Shown: positions 22,910-34,620, counted from the first letter of the stretch. The stretch: DNA of 64,000 nt from Sclerodactyla briareus (GCA_026419785.1 JAODTK010002732.1:62001-126000); one strand, 5' to 3'. Translations and numbers: made by a program. The notes: generated from the sequence alone by a model not told the origin.

Positions 22910-23035
22910 CTTTTTCCTTCCCTTAGGCTTTTCCTGGCCATCGATGCCGCTAGGTGCTGCCTTGTTCCTTGGTTTTGGCGTTTGCCTCCTCTGCTGCGCA
23001 CTGTTGGCGGCTGTGGCTAAAACACATGGTTCACC
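22910..23035 (-). CDS. ERICH3: ERICH3 exon: basic linker (GEPC)
   Basis: A 126-bp minus exon (exactly 42 codons, phase 0 at both ends) with acceptor GGCTCCTTACAG and donor AAAAAG|GTTAGT. It encodes GEPCVLATAANSAQQRR then QTPKPRNKAAPSG and QEKPKGRKK. The basic, proline/lysine-rich make-up and the PKPR motif recall the segment that in vertebrate ERICH3 directly follows DUF4590 (a PCYKC-like start, then a PKPR-type linker). Here it lies upstream of the DUF4590 exons. See the finding on exon order. The exon itself is well bounded and open. Confidence 0.6.
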
Positions 23036-23039
23036 CTGT

Positions 23040-24130
23040 AAGGAGCCAACCCATCTCTGTCTTCTGCGGTGAAGGGAAGATTCTCATTCAAGGTCCTGGG
23101 ATCAAGCTAAAATTGAAAAATTGGCAGAGCGAACTAAGTGAAGTTTAATACTACCATGTACCAATACACAAAGAAATAATATACTATTGAGGGGAAACAG
23201 GAAAGCAAAGATTCAAAAGACTGAAAATTATGATGCGTGCCGGTTTAAACACTTCAGCGATCATGAAAATTTTCACCCACTTGGTGAAAATAAATGTTGC
23301 CCACTCGACCACATATGTTGATGTTTAGTCAAAAACAGTCAAGAGGCCCAAAAGTGAAAGCGTGTCAGATTCGGATAGTGCCCTTGCCAGTCCACACTCA
23401 CAAAATTTAAACTTGGGGAAACTATGTTTAGAAGCTAGATAGTGAGTGTATGAGAGTTATGTCAGCTGAAAATCTGTCATCACATGGAATGTATATATTA
23501 CCAAATCACGATTGTGATTTGGTATGGCCTAAGGCCTAACCGAGTTATGTTCTAAATAATTTTGGTTACAGGGCCGGTCACTATACATGTATAACAACTC
23601 AACTTTGTTTCCTCATACCACAGCACATTTATTTTTGAATTTCAGGCTGAACAAGGAAGAAGGGTGTCTGGTGGTAAATAAACGTCATATTAACTACCAT
23701 CACAGTACCATCTATCAGAAAAGATAGTGTTTGAAACAAATAAGAGACGTCAGATCGAAATACAATCACACCATTAAATTAGTTCTTTAAATCGATTATA
23801 ATATAAAAAAATATATATAAATAAAACGTAGGGGAGGGCTAATCCACATTGGGATGGTTTGGCGACTAGCCAATCAGGTCTTTTATCATTGTGGCTGTAA
23901 TGATAACGTACCTGGTCATGTTTGGAATACAAAATTACAAAAAACAGATCGTACATGTAGATTTCATTGTAGTGTTGCTGGCTCTTTTAATACAGCAATT
24001 TTGGGGACTGATGAGAGAATTCCCTGACGTCCTTGTGTCATTGGATTTTGAAAAGCAGTACTGCATGACTCAAATATTATACAATGGTTGTCAATTGCAG
24101 GATGCACCCCTGCTATCCCAGACGGGTTGA
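23040..24130. other. ERICH3 intron with a perfect palindrome
   Basis: No exon found. Contains TACCAAATCAC-GATT-GTGATTTGGTA at 23499-23524 (11-bp perfect arms, 4-base loop), followed by GGCCTAAGGCC. AT-rich. Short ORFs unsupported. Confidence 0.5.
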
Positions 24131-24139
24131 GTCATGGCA

Positions 24140-24480
24140 CAATAGGTGGGTCAACAGGTGAATGGGTACGATAAAGCACTACTCGGTCACTATTGTAGGA
24201 GGCGAATCACAAGAAGTGACTGAGAATGACTCACCCTTCTGTCACTGACCCTTGAGTGTGTCACCTGCCATGGGACAATGACCCCACAATACACATCCAT
24301 CAGTCATTTCAGTGATGACAACTTTGGTGCAATGACCCCATGAATGTGTCACTTGCCAACTGGCCAATGAACCCACAATGACTCACCCCCACCCCTCAGT
24401 GACTTCATGAACTCACAATCTAGTATAATGGACCCAGGTGTGTGTCGATCACCTTCCAACTGGACAATGACCCTCCAATG
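24140..24480. repeat. Degenerate tandem repeat (caatgacccca)
   Basis: Repeats the phrases 'caatgaccccacaat', 'gtgtcac(c/t)tgccaact' and 'gactcaccc' about four times with irregular spacing (roughly 80-100 bp). An old minisatellite next to an ERICH3 exon. Confidence 0.6.
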
Positions 24481-24536
24481 ACTCACTCTTGCATCATGCA
24501 ACCTACATCGAGACAAGACAGCCCATCACAACCTAC

Positions 24537-24646
24537 CTCCCGCAGGTTCTGTGAGTCTATCTCGCCCATGGTCACCGAACTCCTCGTACTGGAACCCCTC
24601 TCCCGGTGCACAGGGAAGCCATCAGCATCAACATAGACCAATGTTT
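24537..24646 (-). CDS. ERICH3: ERICH3 linker exon
   Basis: A 110-bp minus exon with acceptor AATCTCTCATTCCAG and donor CGGGAG|GTAGGT, both strong. It encodes TLVYVDADGFPVHRERG then SSTRSSVTMGEIDSQNLRE. It lies between the N-terminal domain and DUF4590, on the right strand. I do not recall a conserved match for this piece, but ERICH3 linkers vary. Assignment rests on position, splice quality and open frame. An unrelated nested gene is possible. Confidence 0.5.
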
Positions 24647-24719
24647 CTGGAATGAGAGATTGACTTGTAAGCAAGTCACTATGTGTCATAAGACATTTGC
24701 ATATTAAATCAGTCAATTT

Positions 24720-25200
24720 GCATCGATGTTCTACATGAGAATTTGAACAGGCAGGCTGATATCATAGGCCTTGGCAATCATCTAGACCTGTATTATCATG
24801 GACCATATTTGTCTGCCTCAAATCCATCCAGAATAATCTAAGTTCCACTGACAGTTCTACAAGTTGAATATGAGTAGGCTAGGCTGAGTAGCCTTATGTT
24901 AGAGCTACACCTAGGTTCAGGCAGTTATAATAAAAAAAAAAAAAAAAAAATTAGTATCATATTTCCCCTTTGACTCACCTGGATTAACTGCACATACCAA
25001 ACAAGACACCAACGTGCTGTTGTAGTCAAACCGCCAAAAATGTATCGAGACGAATGGACAATTATACATTGGTGATGTTCAGATCATGAGCCAGGAAGGC
25101 AAGTCTCAAGCAAGGCTATTGTGTCTTTGACAATGATCTTTCATATGGCCACAACACGTCTTAGCAGTCAATAACATGTTACTCAGTTAGTCAACATAAC
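24720..25200. other. Intronic stretch with poly-A block
   Basis: No exon. A run of about 18 A lies at 24933-24951, possibly the tail of a retroposed sequence. Nothing else recognised. Confidence 0.4.
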
Positions 25201-25204
25201 GAAG

Positions 25205-25600
25205 AAAGCCCAAGTGAGATGAAAAAGGCAGTTTCACACAGGGCTATTGTGCCCCTTAATGCCTCTGACCTGACTTCACGAATCACAAAGTCAATGAACG
25301 GACACTATATGTATTTGTATCCAAAATCTGCAAACAAGCTGAAAAGAGCACCTCCAATGGAACATTATGGACAGTTTCACGAAAATCTACTGTAATTTGT
25401 GAAGGAGATACATTTTGAAGTATAAATATGGCCTAAATTGCCCCTTGACCTTCACCAAGTCTAACATGGGTCAATGAACAATGTGTCCAAGTTTGGTTGA
25501 CATCTGTCACTGAATGGACTGTTTGGTGGGCCCAAAAGGCAATTGTTAAACACAATGGATGAGTAGATATGTGTGAGCACAAGTGGGTCCTTGGACCGAA
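25205..25600. repeat. Dispersed repeat family D
   Basis: Contains 'tctgcaaacaagctgaaaag', 'gtgaaggagatacattttga', 'cccttgaccttcacca' and 'gtccaagtttggttgac'. The same order recurs at 30640-31120 and part of it near 28730-28930. Class unknown. Confidence 0.6.
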
Positions 25601-25609
25601 AATTACAAT

Positions 25610-27185
25610 TGCATCATTCCCATATTTTGATCAAGCATAGCAGTAGGAGGAGAAACATGTTGCATGATTGCACGTGATGGGCCCTACGGGCCCAAACTGG
25701 GCTTGGGTCCAAAATTCCTGACAGCCTGAAGCCCATTATGACAGAACATCCGCACTGTGGTAGACGCATTTTGCATGATTTAACATGGTGGGCGTAGGGG
25801 ACCACATTGAGCTTCAGCAGAAGTTGCAAAACACCCCCAACGGACCACAAACCAAGGAGCATACATGTAACTCTGAATAAAATCAATTGGGATTGTGAAG
25901 GAGATGCATTTCAAGTACTAATGTGTGAAATTCCACAGGCCCAAGTGGGACCGTGGATCAAAAACTCCTGAACCCCCAGAGGTACGACTGTTAGAACTAT
26001 CATTACGACGAGTCACTTACTGTGCCCCAAAACTTGTAAGATTCCCCTCGAGAAGAAATTGCAGAATTCACAGTGGGCCCTCGAGCCACACTGGCTTTTG
26101 GGTCTAATCCCTGGGCAACCTGAATGTACAGCTGTTAGACCATACTTATGACCGAACATCAGCAATGTGCATCGAAATTTGTAGACGCATTTTGCATGAT
26201 TTAACATGGTGGGCCGCTAGGCCCACATTTGGCAGCTTCAGCCATAATTTGCAAACACCCCCAACGGACCACAAACCAAGGGGCATTACATGGTCTATCT
26301 GAATAAAATCATTGGTACTTGTGGAAGGAGATGCAGTTCAAGTACTGTTGTGTGAAATTCCACAGGCCCAAGTGGGACCGTGGATCAAAAATTCTGAACA
26401 ACACCCAGAGGTACGACTGTTAGACTATCATTACGACCGAATGTCACTACTGTGCCCCAAAACTTGTAAGAGGAGAAGCATAATTGCATAATTCCAATCG
26501 TGGGCCCTCGGGCCCACACTAGGCTTTGGTCCTAAATCCCTGGGCCCCTGACGGTACGGCTATTGGACTATCACTATGACCGAACATCAGCATGGTGATT
26601 GAACTAGATTTGTAGGAGATAAAAGATTTAACAGTATTTCATATGAGCCCTAAGGCCCAAATTTAGCCCTGGGCCCAAAATTCCTGAACAACTCCAATGG
26701 CCCTCTACCATTACATGTATCTTTTGACGAAAGCAAGTGAAGCGTTGTGGGGCGGAAATGCATTTCAAGACCATTGTGGTGAAATTACATGAAATGGGCC
26801 TTGGGGCCCAAGTTGGACCTTGGAACAAAAAATCCTGAACACCCCAGAGGTATGTCTGTTAGAACATCATTATGACCAAACACAAGCACTGTGCAACAAA
26901 TTTGTAAAGATACAACATTTTGCGTTGTATCCCATAATGGATCCCTTTGGCCCAAACTGGGCATGGGCCCAAAATTCCTGAACACCCCCAATGCCCTTAC
27001 CCAAGGAAAACATCACATTTACCCTTTGAAGAAAATAATTGAAGCTTGTGGGGAGGAGATGCATTTCAAGAACCATTGTGTGAAATATTAATGAAATGGG
27101 CCCTTGGGCCCAAGTTGGACCTTGGAACAAAAAATCCTGAACACCCCAGAGGTATGTCTGTTAGAACATCATTATGACCAAATTT
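25610..27185. repeat. Degenerate long tandem repeat (about 300-420 bp units)
   Basis: Blocks such as 'caacggaccacaaaccaagg' recur at about 25838 and 26258 (about 420 bp apart), and 'cagaggtatgtctgttagaa' at about 26844 and 27147 (about 300 bp apart). The shorter 'ggcccaaactgggc' and 'aaaattcctgaac' phrases recur throughout. Three to four diverged copies, related in content to family D. Short minus ORFs here share words because of the repeat. Confidence 0.7.
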
Positions 27186-27235
27186 GTAGGTTTTTCAAGT
27201 CTGGTCCTCGATTCATTCCATCCTTCCAGCTGGCT

Positions 27236-27382
27236 AGCTGGTACGTCGGTAGGTAGGTAGGTAGGAGTTGGGTAGGTTGGGAACGTTGCGGGCGGGCGGG
27301 CGGGCGGGCGGGCGGGCGGGCCGTCGGGCAGCAGGCAGGCAGGCAGGCAGGCATGCAGGTAGGTAGGTAGGTAGGTAGGTGG
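27236..27382. repeat. Compound tetranucleotide microsatellite
   Basis: Consecutive blocks of (GGTA)n, (GGGC)n with about nine units, (AGGC)n and again (AGGT)n. All share a GGNN frame. The minus ORF crossing it encodes poly-Pro/Ala/Arg only because of the repeat. Confidence 0.9.
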
Positions 27383-27389
27383 TTGAGCT

Positions 27390-28720
27390 AAAAACTGAGC
27401 AACAAATTCAGAGTAGCTCCCTGAATTTTCACAAATTACAAGTGCAAGCTCACCCATTTGACAGTAATTTCTGTAGCTAGTTCTCAAAATTTGAACACAA
27501 TTGGATGTTGGACATTCCAAAGCATTATATTTATGTTCAATCAGTGGCTTCACCAACCTTTGACAGGTAGAATCTACACTGTACACTAGGTTTCCCCATT
27601 TTTTTCCCCATTCTTTTTCAAGCAAGTTTTTTTACTCTTTCACAGGAGTATACATCTATGCTGATGAGGTGAATTTGAATGCTCCAAATGAGACCAGTAG
27701 AAAATGAATATATAAAAAATAAATATGCCAAAAACAAAATGACCAAAGTTACGGCTCCTTGTGATCTGCCGCTGATGAATATATAATAACGCCATCGTCC
27801 TACTTTCTCTAGATTCCTCCTGGAGGAGATCGAGATGCATATTGGGAGAAATTAAATAATACATGTATACAGCCCTTCATAAACAGAAGGATTTGAATAG
27901 GCTTGAAGCCTCTACAATCATCAAGGCTCATGACCACCCTTCCATGAACGGATGTCCTGACGCTTGAATTTTCAAAAAGTGGTAACATTAAATATTTACA
28001 ATTTTTCTCAGAGGCAGTGCATGGGAACAAACACTGGATATCCACGAGCAGCCGTAGAGAGTTTTACTTAAGTGAGGGGGAGGGAGTGCGATCAGATGGA
28101 AAACAACCACAGCATTAATAACACAGTACTGCTGATCATCTTGGGGGAAATCCTCAACAGTCAGGCTATAATACGCTTCAACATCTATCATGTCGACTAT
28201 TTGAATGTGGCGCAGAATATATAATGATGCAATGCAGACTATGCAGGCCTATGTAACAGGGAGGAAAATGAGGTTGAACTGCCATATGACACGGAAACAA
28301 AATGCCATATTGCCGCGATGATCAGTGTTTAAACGTCCACTCCAGCATCATAGTGGGCGCTGTCACGCATGACATGCAATTTGAAATGTCACCGGACATT
28401 TTTATTCTTGTTGCGACTCTGCGAAAAGGTTCGCCTATTCGCATGCAAGTGAACAGACCTATAGGACTTGTCGACAAACGCGCACTCACATGCCTAGTTA
28501 AGGCAGCTCAACTTTCAAATTCCATTGATCTGAGAACACATTCCAGCCCAGTAAGTCTTCAAAGTGGACATTACTGCAAGTCCACTGCCCTCTATTTTGT
28601 AAGTTTCACACAAAAATACAGAGCTGGTCCGATTTAAACAAAAAAACTTGGTTGGTGGAAAAATTGTGGGTTTTTTTGTGATCTTCCTAACTTTGATGTT
28701 TTGAACGAAACTTGGTGGAT
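27390..28720. other. ERICH3 intron, no exon recognised
   Basis: Several ORFs of 60-110 codons on both strands (for example 28302-28637 plus), none with domains or matching splice pairs. Slightly less repetitive than its flanks. Confidence 0.35.
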
Positions 28721-28724
28721 GTGT

Positions 28725-29165
28725 TCTTTTGTTAGTCCTAAACAAGACAAGAGCACCAATGGTGCCGTAGCTCAAATCGCACAAATGCACCAAGACGAAA
28801 GTGTTTAAATGTTCAAGATCATGAGAGCAAGAAGGCAGTTTCAAACAATAGCTTATTGTTCCCTGTAACGACTTTGACATCCATCTTCATATGCCACAGA
28901 CGTCGATAGCAGTCAATAAAACATTGTTACAGTTTGGTCATGTTTCATCAAAGAATGACCAATTAGAGAGAGGAGAAACCGGAAAGCCAAAAGGGCTTAG
29001 TGATTCTTGACGTTTCTGTCAACCAGAGCCAGGGACACCACGGACAAATAGGAGGAGATGTACAAGCTCAGTATGGCAAAACATTAGTCTGAAAAAATTT
29101 CCTATCTACCAACCAACAATTAGGGTTCTGTACTCCTGGTAAGAAAGCTACACACTAAATTCAAG
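28725..29165. repeat. Family D and A mixed fragments
   Basis: Short matches to family D ('caatagcttattgttccctg', 'gtcaataaaacattgtt') precede family A words near 29100-29165. Old, fragmented. Confidence 0.4.
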
Positions 29166-29169
29166 GTTT

Positions 29170-30490
29170 TCAGACTTGTAACTCTATTAACCCTTAGATG
29201 ACCTCCGACCTGACCCCAAAACAATAAGGTTCATGTACTCATCATGGGGAATACACAAAACAAATGATTGAGCATCATTCACCCCCACTGACCAAAAACA
29301 ATAGGGTGCAGGAATCCCCATAAGATAACACCTAATTTCAACCTGATCAGGACCAATGTCTCTGGAATTATCGTGTTTCCAAGGTTTCAGACTTTGACAT
29401 ACATACACACACTAAACACACAAAATAAAACAATAGGGTTCATATTACTCATTGTGGAACAAACTCACCAAGTATGAGCTTCATCCATCCCAGGGGGGCG
29501 TGCGAGTTATCGTGGTTACAGCCAAAATGGCCAAAAATATCGAATTTCACACATTTTTTCTATTTTCGACCCAAAGTCACTCCTGACCTGATTGACCAAA
29601 CTGATAGGGTTCCTGTACGACCCATAAGAAGATATTTAAACCTAATGTCAAAAACTTGATCAAGCCAACCATTCTGGACTTATCATGTTTACAAGGTTTT
29701 TTCCAGACTGGAACCTCTGGAGGACCACTCAGATGGACCTCTGACCCTGAACCTCAAAACAATAGGGTTCCTGAAATCTCATTGGGAACACACATACCAA
29801 GTTGAGCTTCATCCATCCGGGTGGGTCAAGTTATCGTGGTTTACAAAAGCCAATTGGCCAAAATATCAAATTTTCACAAATTTTCTTTTCTATTTTCGCC
29901 AAATTCACTCCCGACCTGAACCAAAACAACTAGGGTTCCTGTTACTATCCCCCATAATAAAGCTATACACCCCATTTCAACTTGATCAGACCAACCATTC
30001 TGGACCTTATCATGTTTGCCAAAAGTATTCAGGACTTTGGACCTCTGGTGACCATCGATAAACCCCTCTGACCTGACCCCAAAACAATAGTTTTTCATGT
30101 ACTCCTCATTGGAACACACAGACCAAGTATGAGCTTCATCCATCCGGTGGGTTCGAGTTATCGTGTTTAACAACCCAAAATCGGCCAACATTCGAATTTT
30201 CACAAATTTCCTATTGTCGAATTTTCGAGGATTTTTCGATTCGACCAAAATTCGAACACCCGACCTGAACCAAAAACTAGGGTTCCTGTACTCCCCATAA
30301 GAAGGCTATAACACCCCAATTTCAACTTGAATCAGACCAACCATCTGGACTTATATCGTGTTTACAACGTTTTCAGACTTTGACCTCTGTGACCCAGATG
30401 ACCTCTGACCTACCCAAAACAATAGGTTCAATGTACTCTCATGGGGAACACACATACCAATAACATGAGCCTGACCTCACCCCCCGACCT
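29170..30490. repeat. Tandem copies of dispersed repeat family A
   Basis: About four consecutive copies of a roughly 330-bp unit. Each contains 'tgacctgaccccaaaacaat', 'agggttcatgtactcat', 'gagcttcatccatcc', 'gttatcgtg', a segment about 'gccaaaatggccaaaatatc', 'ttttcacaaattttcctatt' and 'gatcagaccaaccattctgg'. Units are visible starting near 29200, 29745, 30065 and 30395, with half-units ('agggttcctgtactccc') between. Other copies are at the window start, 45.5-46.0 kb and 46.9-47.1 kb. Confidence 0.8.
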
Positions 30491-30528
30491 TGATCAGTAT
30501 CGTGTTTTTACAACCCATCTGGGCATCA

Positions 30529-30561
30529 CAACACACACACTAACACACACACACACACACA
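30529..30561. repeat. (CA)n microsatellite
   Basis: About 15 CA units with one TA interruption, at the end of the family A array. Confidence 0.85.
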
Positions 30562-30619
30562 ACTACGGGACTGGCATAGATTCCTCTGACTTTTCGTCAA
30601 GGAAAATCACACAGGCAAT

Positions 30620-31300
30620 TTCACCACAGTGACCTATCCTGTCCCTTTAATGACCATTCCTTGACCTCACAGATTCCAAAGGTCTATGAAAGTTGAGATC
30701 AAAGTTGCCTCACCATCCATTGAAGAATGACTTTTTGTTTGCTTCTTTTCATCAGATGTTACTGTTTCATTTCCAATTGACACTATACTTATGTTGCAAT
30801 CCAAATCTGCAAACCACACGAAAGGTAATATCACATGGCAGTTTCAAGGAAGGTCTATGTACTTTGTAGGAGGAGATCCAATTGGAAATTATAACACACA
30901 TTAATAAGGACCTATATTGCCCCTTTAAATACTGACCTTTGGCCCTGACCTTCACACCACAAAGTCAAACTGTCCCATGGGTCAATCACATTTGTCCAAG
31001 TTTGGTCACTCTTTCACAGAAGACCTGTTTAGGGGAACAAAAGGGCATTGTTGACACACTGGATCGTATAGTAGGATAGGCTGTAGGCCCAAGTGATCCT
31101 CAGACCAAAAATCTTGATCATCAATTTGAACGAACATCAGCAATGAGCACCAATATGTAAGGAGTGTAGCATTTTGCATTAATACATTATAATTAGTTTT
31201 GCGTTGAGACAAATTCTTCTGGCCCCTCACCTGATACCAGCAATTTCCTGTAGCACACGCTATAAACACCACAAACAACCTACCAAATCAATGTCTATAT
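30620..31300. repeat. Dispersed repeat family D, second full copy
   Basis: Same word order as 25205-25600: 'aatctgcaaaccacacgaaa', 'gtaggaggagat', 'ttgcccctttaa', 'gtccaagtttggtcac'. Diverged by indels. Confidence 0.6.
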
Positions 31301-31504
31301 GAATCAAATCTTTTTTAACTATTTTTGTTCCCCATTTACTGTACCAGGGAAAAATTGCCGTAATTACTATTCCTGATAGTAATTCTGGAGCCTTTGCATC
31401 AACACCCCCGCCCCTACCTCCCCTCCCGTGACATCAGTTTTGGAACTGTTTTTTAACCAATGATTAAAATAGCACATGAACACAGAAAATGGAATTTTTT
31501 GTCT

Positions 31505-31572
31505 AACATCCTACTTGCCCATTCCCCCTCTCCCCTCTCCCTCCTCCCCTCCCCCCCCCCCCCCCCCCCCCT
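31505..31572. repeat. C/T-rich low-complexity tract
   Basis: (CCCTCT)n-like sequence ending in about 20 consecutive C (31552-31571). Inflates plus-strand proline ORFs, which are not genes. Confidence 0.85.
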
Positions 31573-31599
31573 TTCCAATCCACACAGCAGCATATATGA

Positions 31600-32480
31600 C
31601 AATTATACTCGTCACAAGAAAATTGCCACGGAGGAGAATATATGCACTGCCACGTATATTGCAAAATTACAATCTAAAAACTTGAAAACTGCCAACCCAC
31701 CCACGAGTACTTGTGCCCTCAATAACGCACATCTAGATTGCAGCTCCCTGGTCTCTCTTTCAGCAGAGAATAGCATTGCTTGAAAAGGTTTGAAACTACA
31801 CAACGAAACACCATCATATCACTTGTGTTCAGGCACAAAGATTAAAATATTTCAGTTCTGAAATCAAGGAGGTCAACGCAAAAACCTGACGACGACAGTG
31901 GCCCAAATGCGTGATCAGATTCGTGGCCGATTACTGACATTTTGCCAGAGATTTGCCAGAATGTTAGTGACAAGCAACTCTCTCTATAAAACCGAAGAAA
32001 AAAAATATAAACACAGACAGGTCTAGGCAGGACTGTGGCTGTAAAATATCCTACAGTAAACGGTGCAAAACAAAAATAATATTGTGAAATCCTGCGTGTC
32101 TGGTTATTTTACATCTCCGATTTTCCTAAAAGTCAGGGAAATGGCGGGTTTAAAAAAAACTCCATGCCGCTGTGAATTGGTACAATCATGACTTTCATAG
32201 AGCAATAAAGGCCAATGGTCACAATTGGATTTTTCCGGAAAATTCACAGACTGTCTCTGTATGTCCCATTGCTCCTTTCACCAAAAAATCAGCTTGATTC
32301 TGATTTGTACAGCAGTTCATTGACCAAAGTAGTCCACAACGATTACATGACCAGAATATCACACCGTTAATATTCTAGGAAGGCACCAGGGCAGCTAGCG
32401 CGCTTCCTACATTCACAACACGGATAAAATCGAACAAATATAAGAATCTGGCTTTAGAGAAACAGACATGCAAGTGTGTG
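31600..32480. other. ERICH3 intron, no feature seen
   Basis: Non-repetitive within the window. Short ORFs only. No splice-supported exon. Confidence 0.35.
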
Positions 32481-32485
32481 TTGTT

Positions 32486-32712
32486 CTGTACGGATTCTCC
32501 ACAATCACGTTGGGTGTACGGATTCTCCACAATCACGTTGGTGTACGGATTCTCCACAATCTCGTTGGGTGTACGGATTCTCACAATCACGTGGGTGTAC
32601 GGATTCTCCACAACCACGCTGGGTGTACGGATTCTCCACAATCACGTTGGTGTACGGATTCTCCACAATCACGTTGGGTGTACGGATTCTCCACAATCAC
32701 TTTGGGTGGATG
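32486..32712. repeat. 28-bp minisatellite, 8 copies
   Basis: Eight copies of 'gtgtacggattctccacaat' followed by 'cacgttgg', 26-29 bp each. Very little divergence apart from one-base length changes in the G run. All three plus frames and the minus frames are open across it because of the repeat. Confidence 0.95.
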
Positions 32713-32719
32713 CACAAAA

Positions 32720-33660
32720 ATTGAAAACAACACACTTTTGTGGCAGTGTGTGTTTCGGGGGTGCCATGTTTACTACTGTCTACTACTGTCTTGCAGTCAT
32801 ATAGTTCTTGGCAATTTTAAGGGCTATTTGCATCTTCTGATATCATTCCCAAGAGAATTCAAAAAAAATATGACCCTCGTACTTCAGTTCTAAATTCAGA
32901 GATTAGTTCTCTTTCTTACTATAATACTTGTTCTACTGTAATATGTCAATCTGTTGCAGGGTTATTTATAACCTCTTAATAATGAGTACTTCCTAGGCTG
33001 TAAAATATCAGCTCACCAGTCCCAAAGTGCTGAATGAGGGCAATTGTTTTTACTTTTCATTACGGATTTTCCACATTTTCCGAGATTTACATATTTTGTT
33101 TATATATTAAATATTGCCAATTCCAATGGAGGAATGTTTTCATATTCTGTAACAAGGTAAACAGGCACATCTTCTTGCAGCTCTTCGTGATTTGTATAAA
33201 CAGATTAATGTACCATACAGGTTTTTAACATTAGGCTGTGGCCGCCCCCCCCAAGTTTTTTTTTACTTATAGTTAAGTGTTACGTTCACCTGACCAAGAT
33301 AAGCACTGCAAGGCGAATAATTTTATGTGTGGTTTCAACACAGTAACCAGTACAAGGCAGTAATTGAAGAAGAAAGAAGTCCACATGCAATCTATGATGT
33401 TTTTGTCCCTCTATTTCTTTTTAGGGTTATTAAAAAACTAAGGTGCAAGTGTTGGAATATTAAATTGATGCATCCATTTTGATACTCCCCAGGTCTTTTC
33501 ACTAAAGATCTGACTAGAGCACCTATGGTCTTTATATTAACGAAGCATCGCTAGTGTCCACCCGAGGTTTCAGTTCCCTGGAAACATAGAGCCCTGGAAG
33601 AATGATGTAGCCCCAATATATAAATTGTTAATCAAGCTGAACCAAAGCTTTCATTGACAC
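32720..33660. other. ERICH3 intron, no feature seen
   Basis: AT-rich, with a C run and T run at 33243-33265. No exon or repeat family assigned. Confidence 0.35.
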
Positions 33661-33664
33661 ACAC

Positions 33665-33827
33665 CTGCTGTTGTCTGATGATTTGTTGGTGGGTGCCGTC
33701 ACAGGTCTCTGCCGTGGACGGGCTTGTTCCCGCCGGTGGGAGTGTGCTGAGTTGGGTCTACACCGGAGGGTGCCCTCGGGGAGAGGAATGGCACAATGTC
33801 CTCATCCCCTCTCCGTCCTCTTTCAGA
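33665..33827 (-). CDS. ERICH3: ERICH3 linker exon (proline-rich)
   Basis: A 163-bp minus exon with acceptor GCAAATTCTAG (33828 on) and donor CAGCAG|GTGTGT. It encodes SERGRRGDEDIVPFLSPRAP then GVDPTQHTPTGGNKP. After one slip the frame gives RPRQRPVTAPTNKSSDNS. This corresponds to the vertebrate ERICH3 segment with a PxLSPxxP core followed by a RP-x-TAP motif, between the N-terminal domain and DUF4590. The phase does not fit directly to the preceding exon, so a short exon between 33.8 and 34.7 kb was probably missed or another slip exists. Confidence 0.68.
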
Positions 33828-34224
33828 CTAGAATTTGCAAAAAAACGAACATTACCGTGTATAGTTAGGCAAGATACAAGATTAATAATAGGATTCCAAA
33901 AATTCACGAAGCACTAAAAAGCAAATATTACTCAAGTTTGAATCTAATCTCAAATTAACCCAGACTTGCTCAAATTCAAAAAAGGTTCCTATCATATGTT
34001 GATTCGAGGCCGTATAATTGTTTTTCACACCTATACAGTATCAAATCAGAAGATTCACCAAATTAGAACAATTTTCTATTGAGTGGCCAGCTCTAAATTA
34101 AATCCCCAGGACACCAGTATTCAGACTAACAAACGAAACCTTCCATCACCACCAATGACACCAGGATAGCCTTGTACCACTAACATAGGTTTCACAAAAT
34201 GGCTAAGGTTGTGAAGATGAGCGC

Positions 34225-34620
34225 TACGAATACTTACCCATATTGCAACATTGCATCCTAATTACCCTCATCTAGCTTACCCTGGCCAATTTGAAGGGCT
34301 CCATCTGGCCACACCATCCTCCTTTTGAAGTTCCAGTCGAAGCAACCCACCAGCCATTTACGCTGGATGAGCCCAACAAAGGGTGTGTGACGATGTTGGG
34401 GAGGATGGGTGGGACCTTCCAATATGAGCGTAGATTCCCAAAACCTTAGCCGTTTTGTGGGGGGGGGGGGGAATCCACTACGCATACTCAACTTACCATA
34501 TTGCAGATGGAGCCCAGATGGAGCCCTTCCAATTTGCCAGGGTTGCTAGAATGTGGACACTGAACTGGGGTGCAATGTCGCATTATGGGTTGAGATGAGT
34601 ATGCGTAGTAGATTACTAAT
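34225..34620. repeat. Inverted-repeat element in ERICH3 intron
   Basis: The phrase 'ctacgcatactcaac' at about 34478 recurs inverted as 'tgagtatgcgtagta' at about 34597. 'ttaccatattgca' at 34493 echoes 'ttacccatattgcaac' at 34236. 'gggctccatctggc' is echoed by 'agatggagcccttcc'. This suggests a small fold-back or MITE-like insertion, perhaps two nested copies. Confidence 0.45.

Noticed and set aside
22803..23072. Plus ORF with a hydrophobic stretch (89 codons)
   Set aside because: It is antisense to the well-bounded minus exon at 22910-23035 and has no splice sites of its own.
27161..27625. 154-codon minus ORF
   Set aside because: Its centre is the compound tetranucleotide repeat and the flanks show no domain.
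32468..32893. Plus ORFs of 82-141 codons with repeated RILHNHVG-type words
   Set aside because: They are translations of the 28-bp minisatellite. Three plus frames are open at once.
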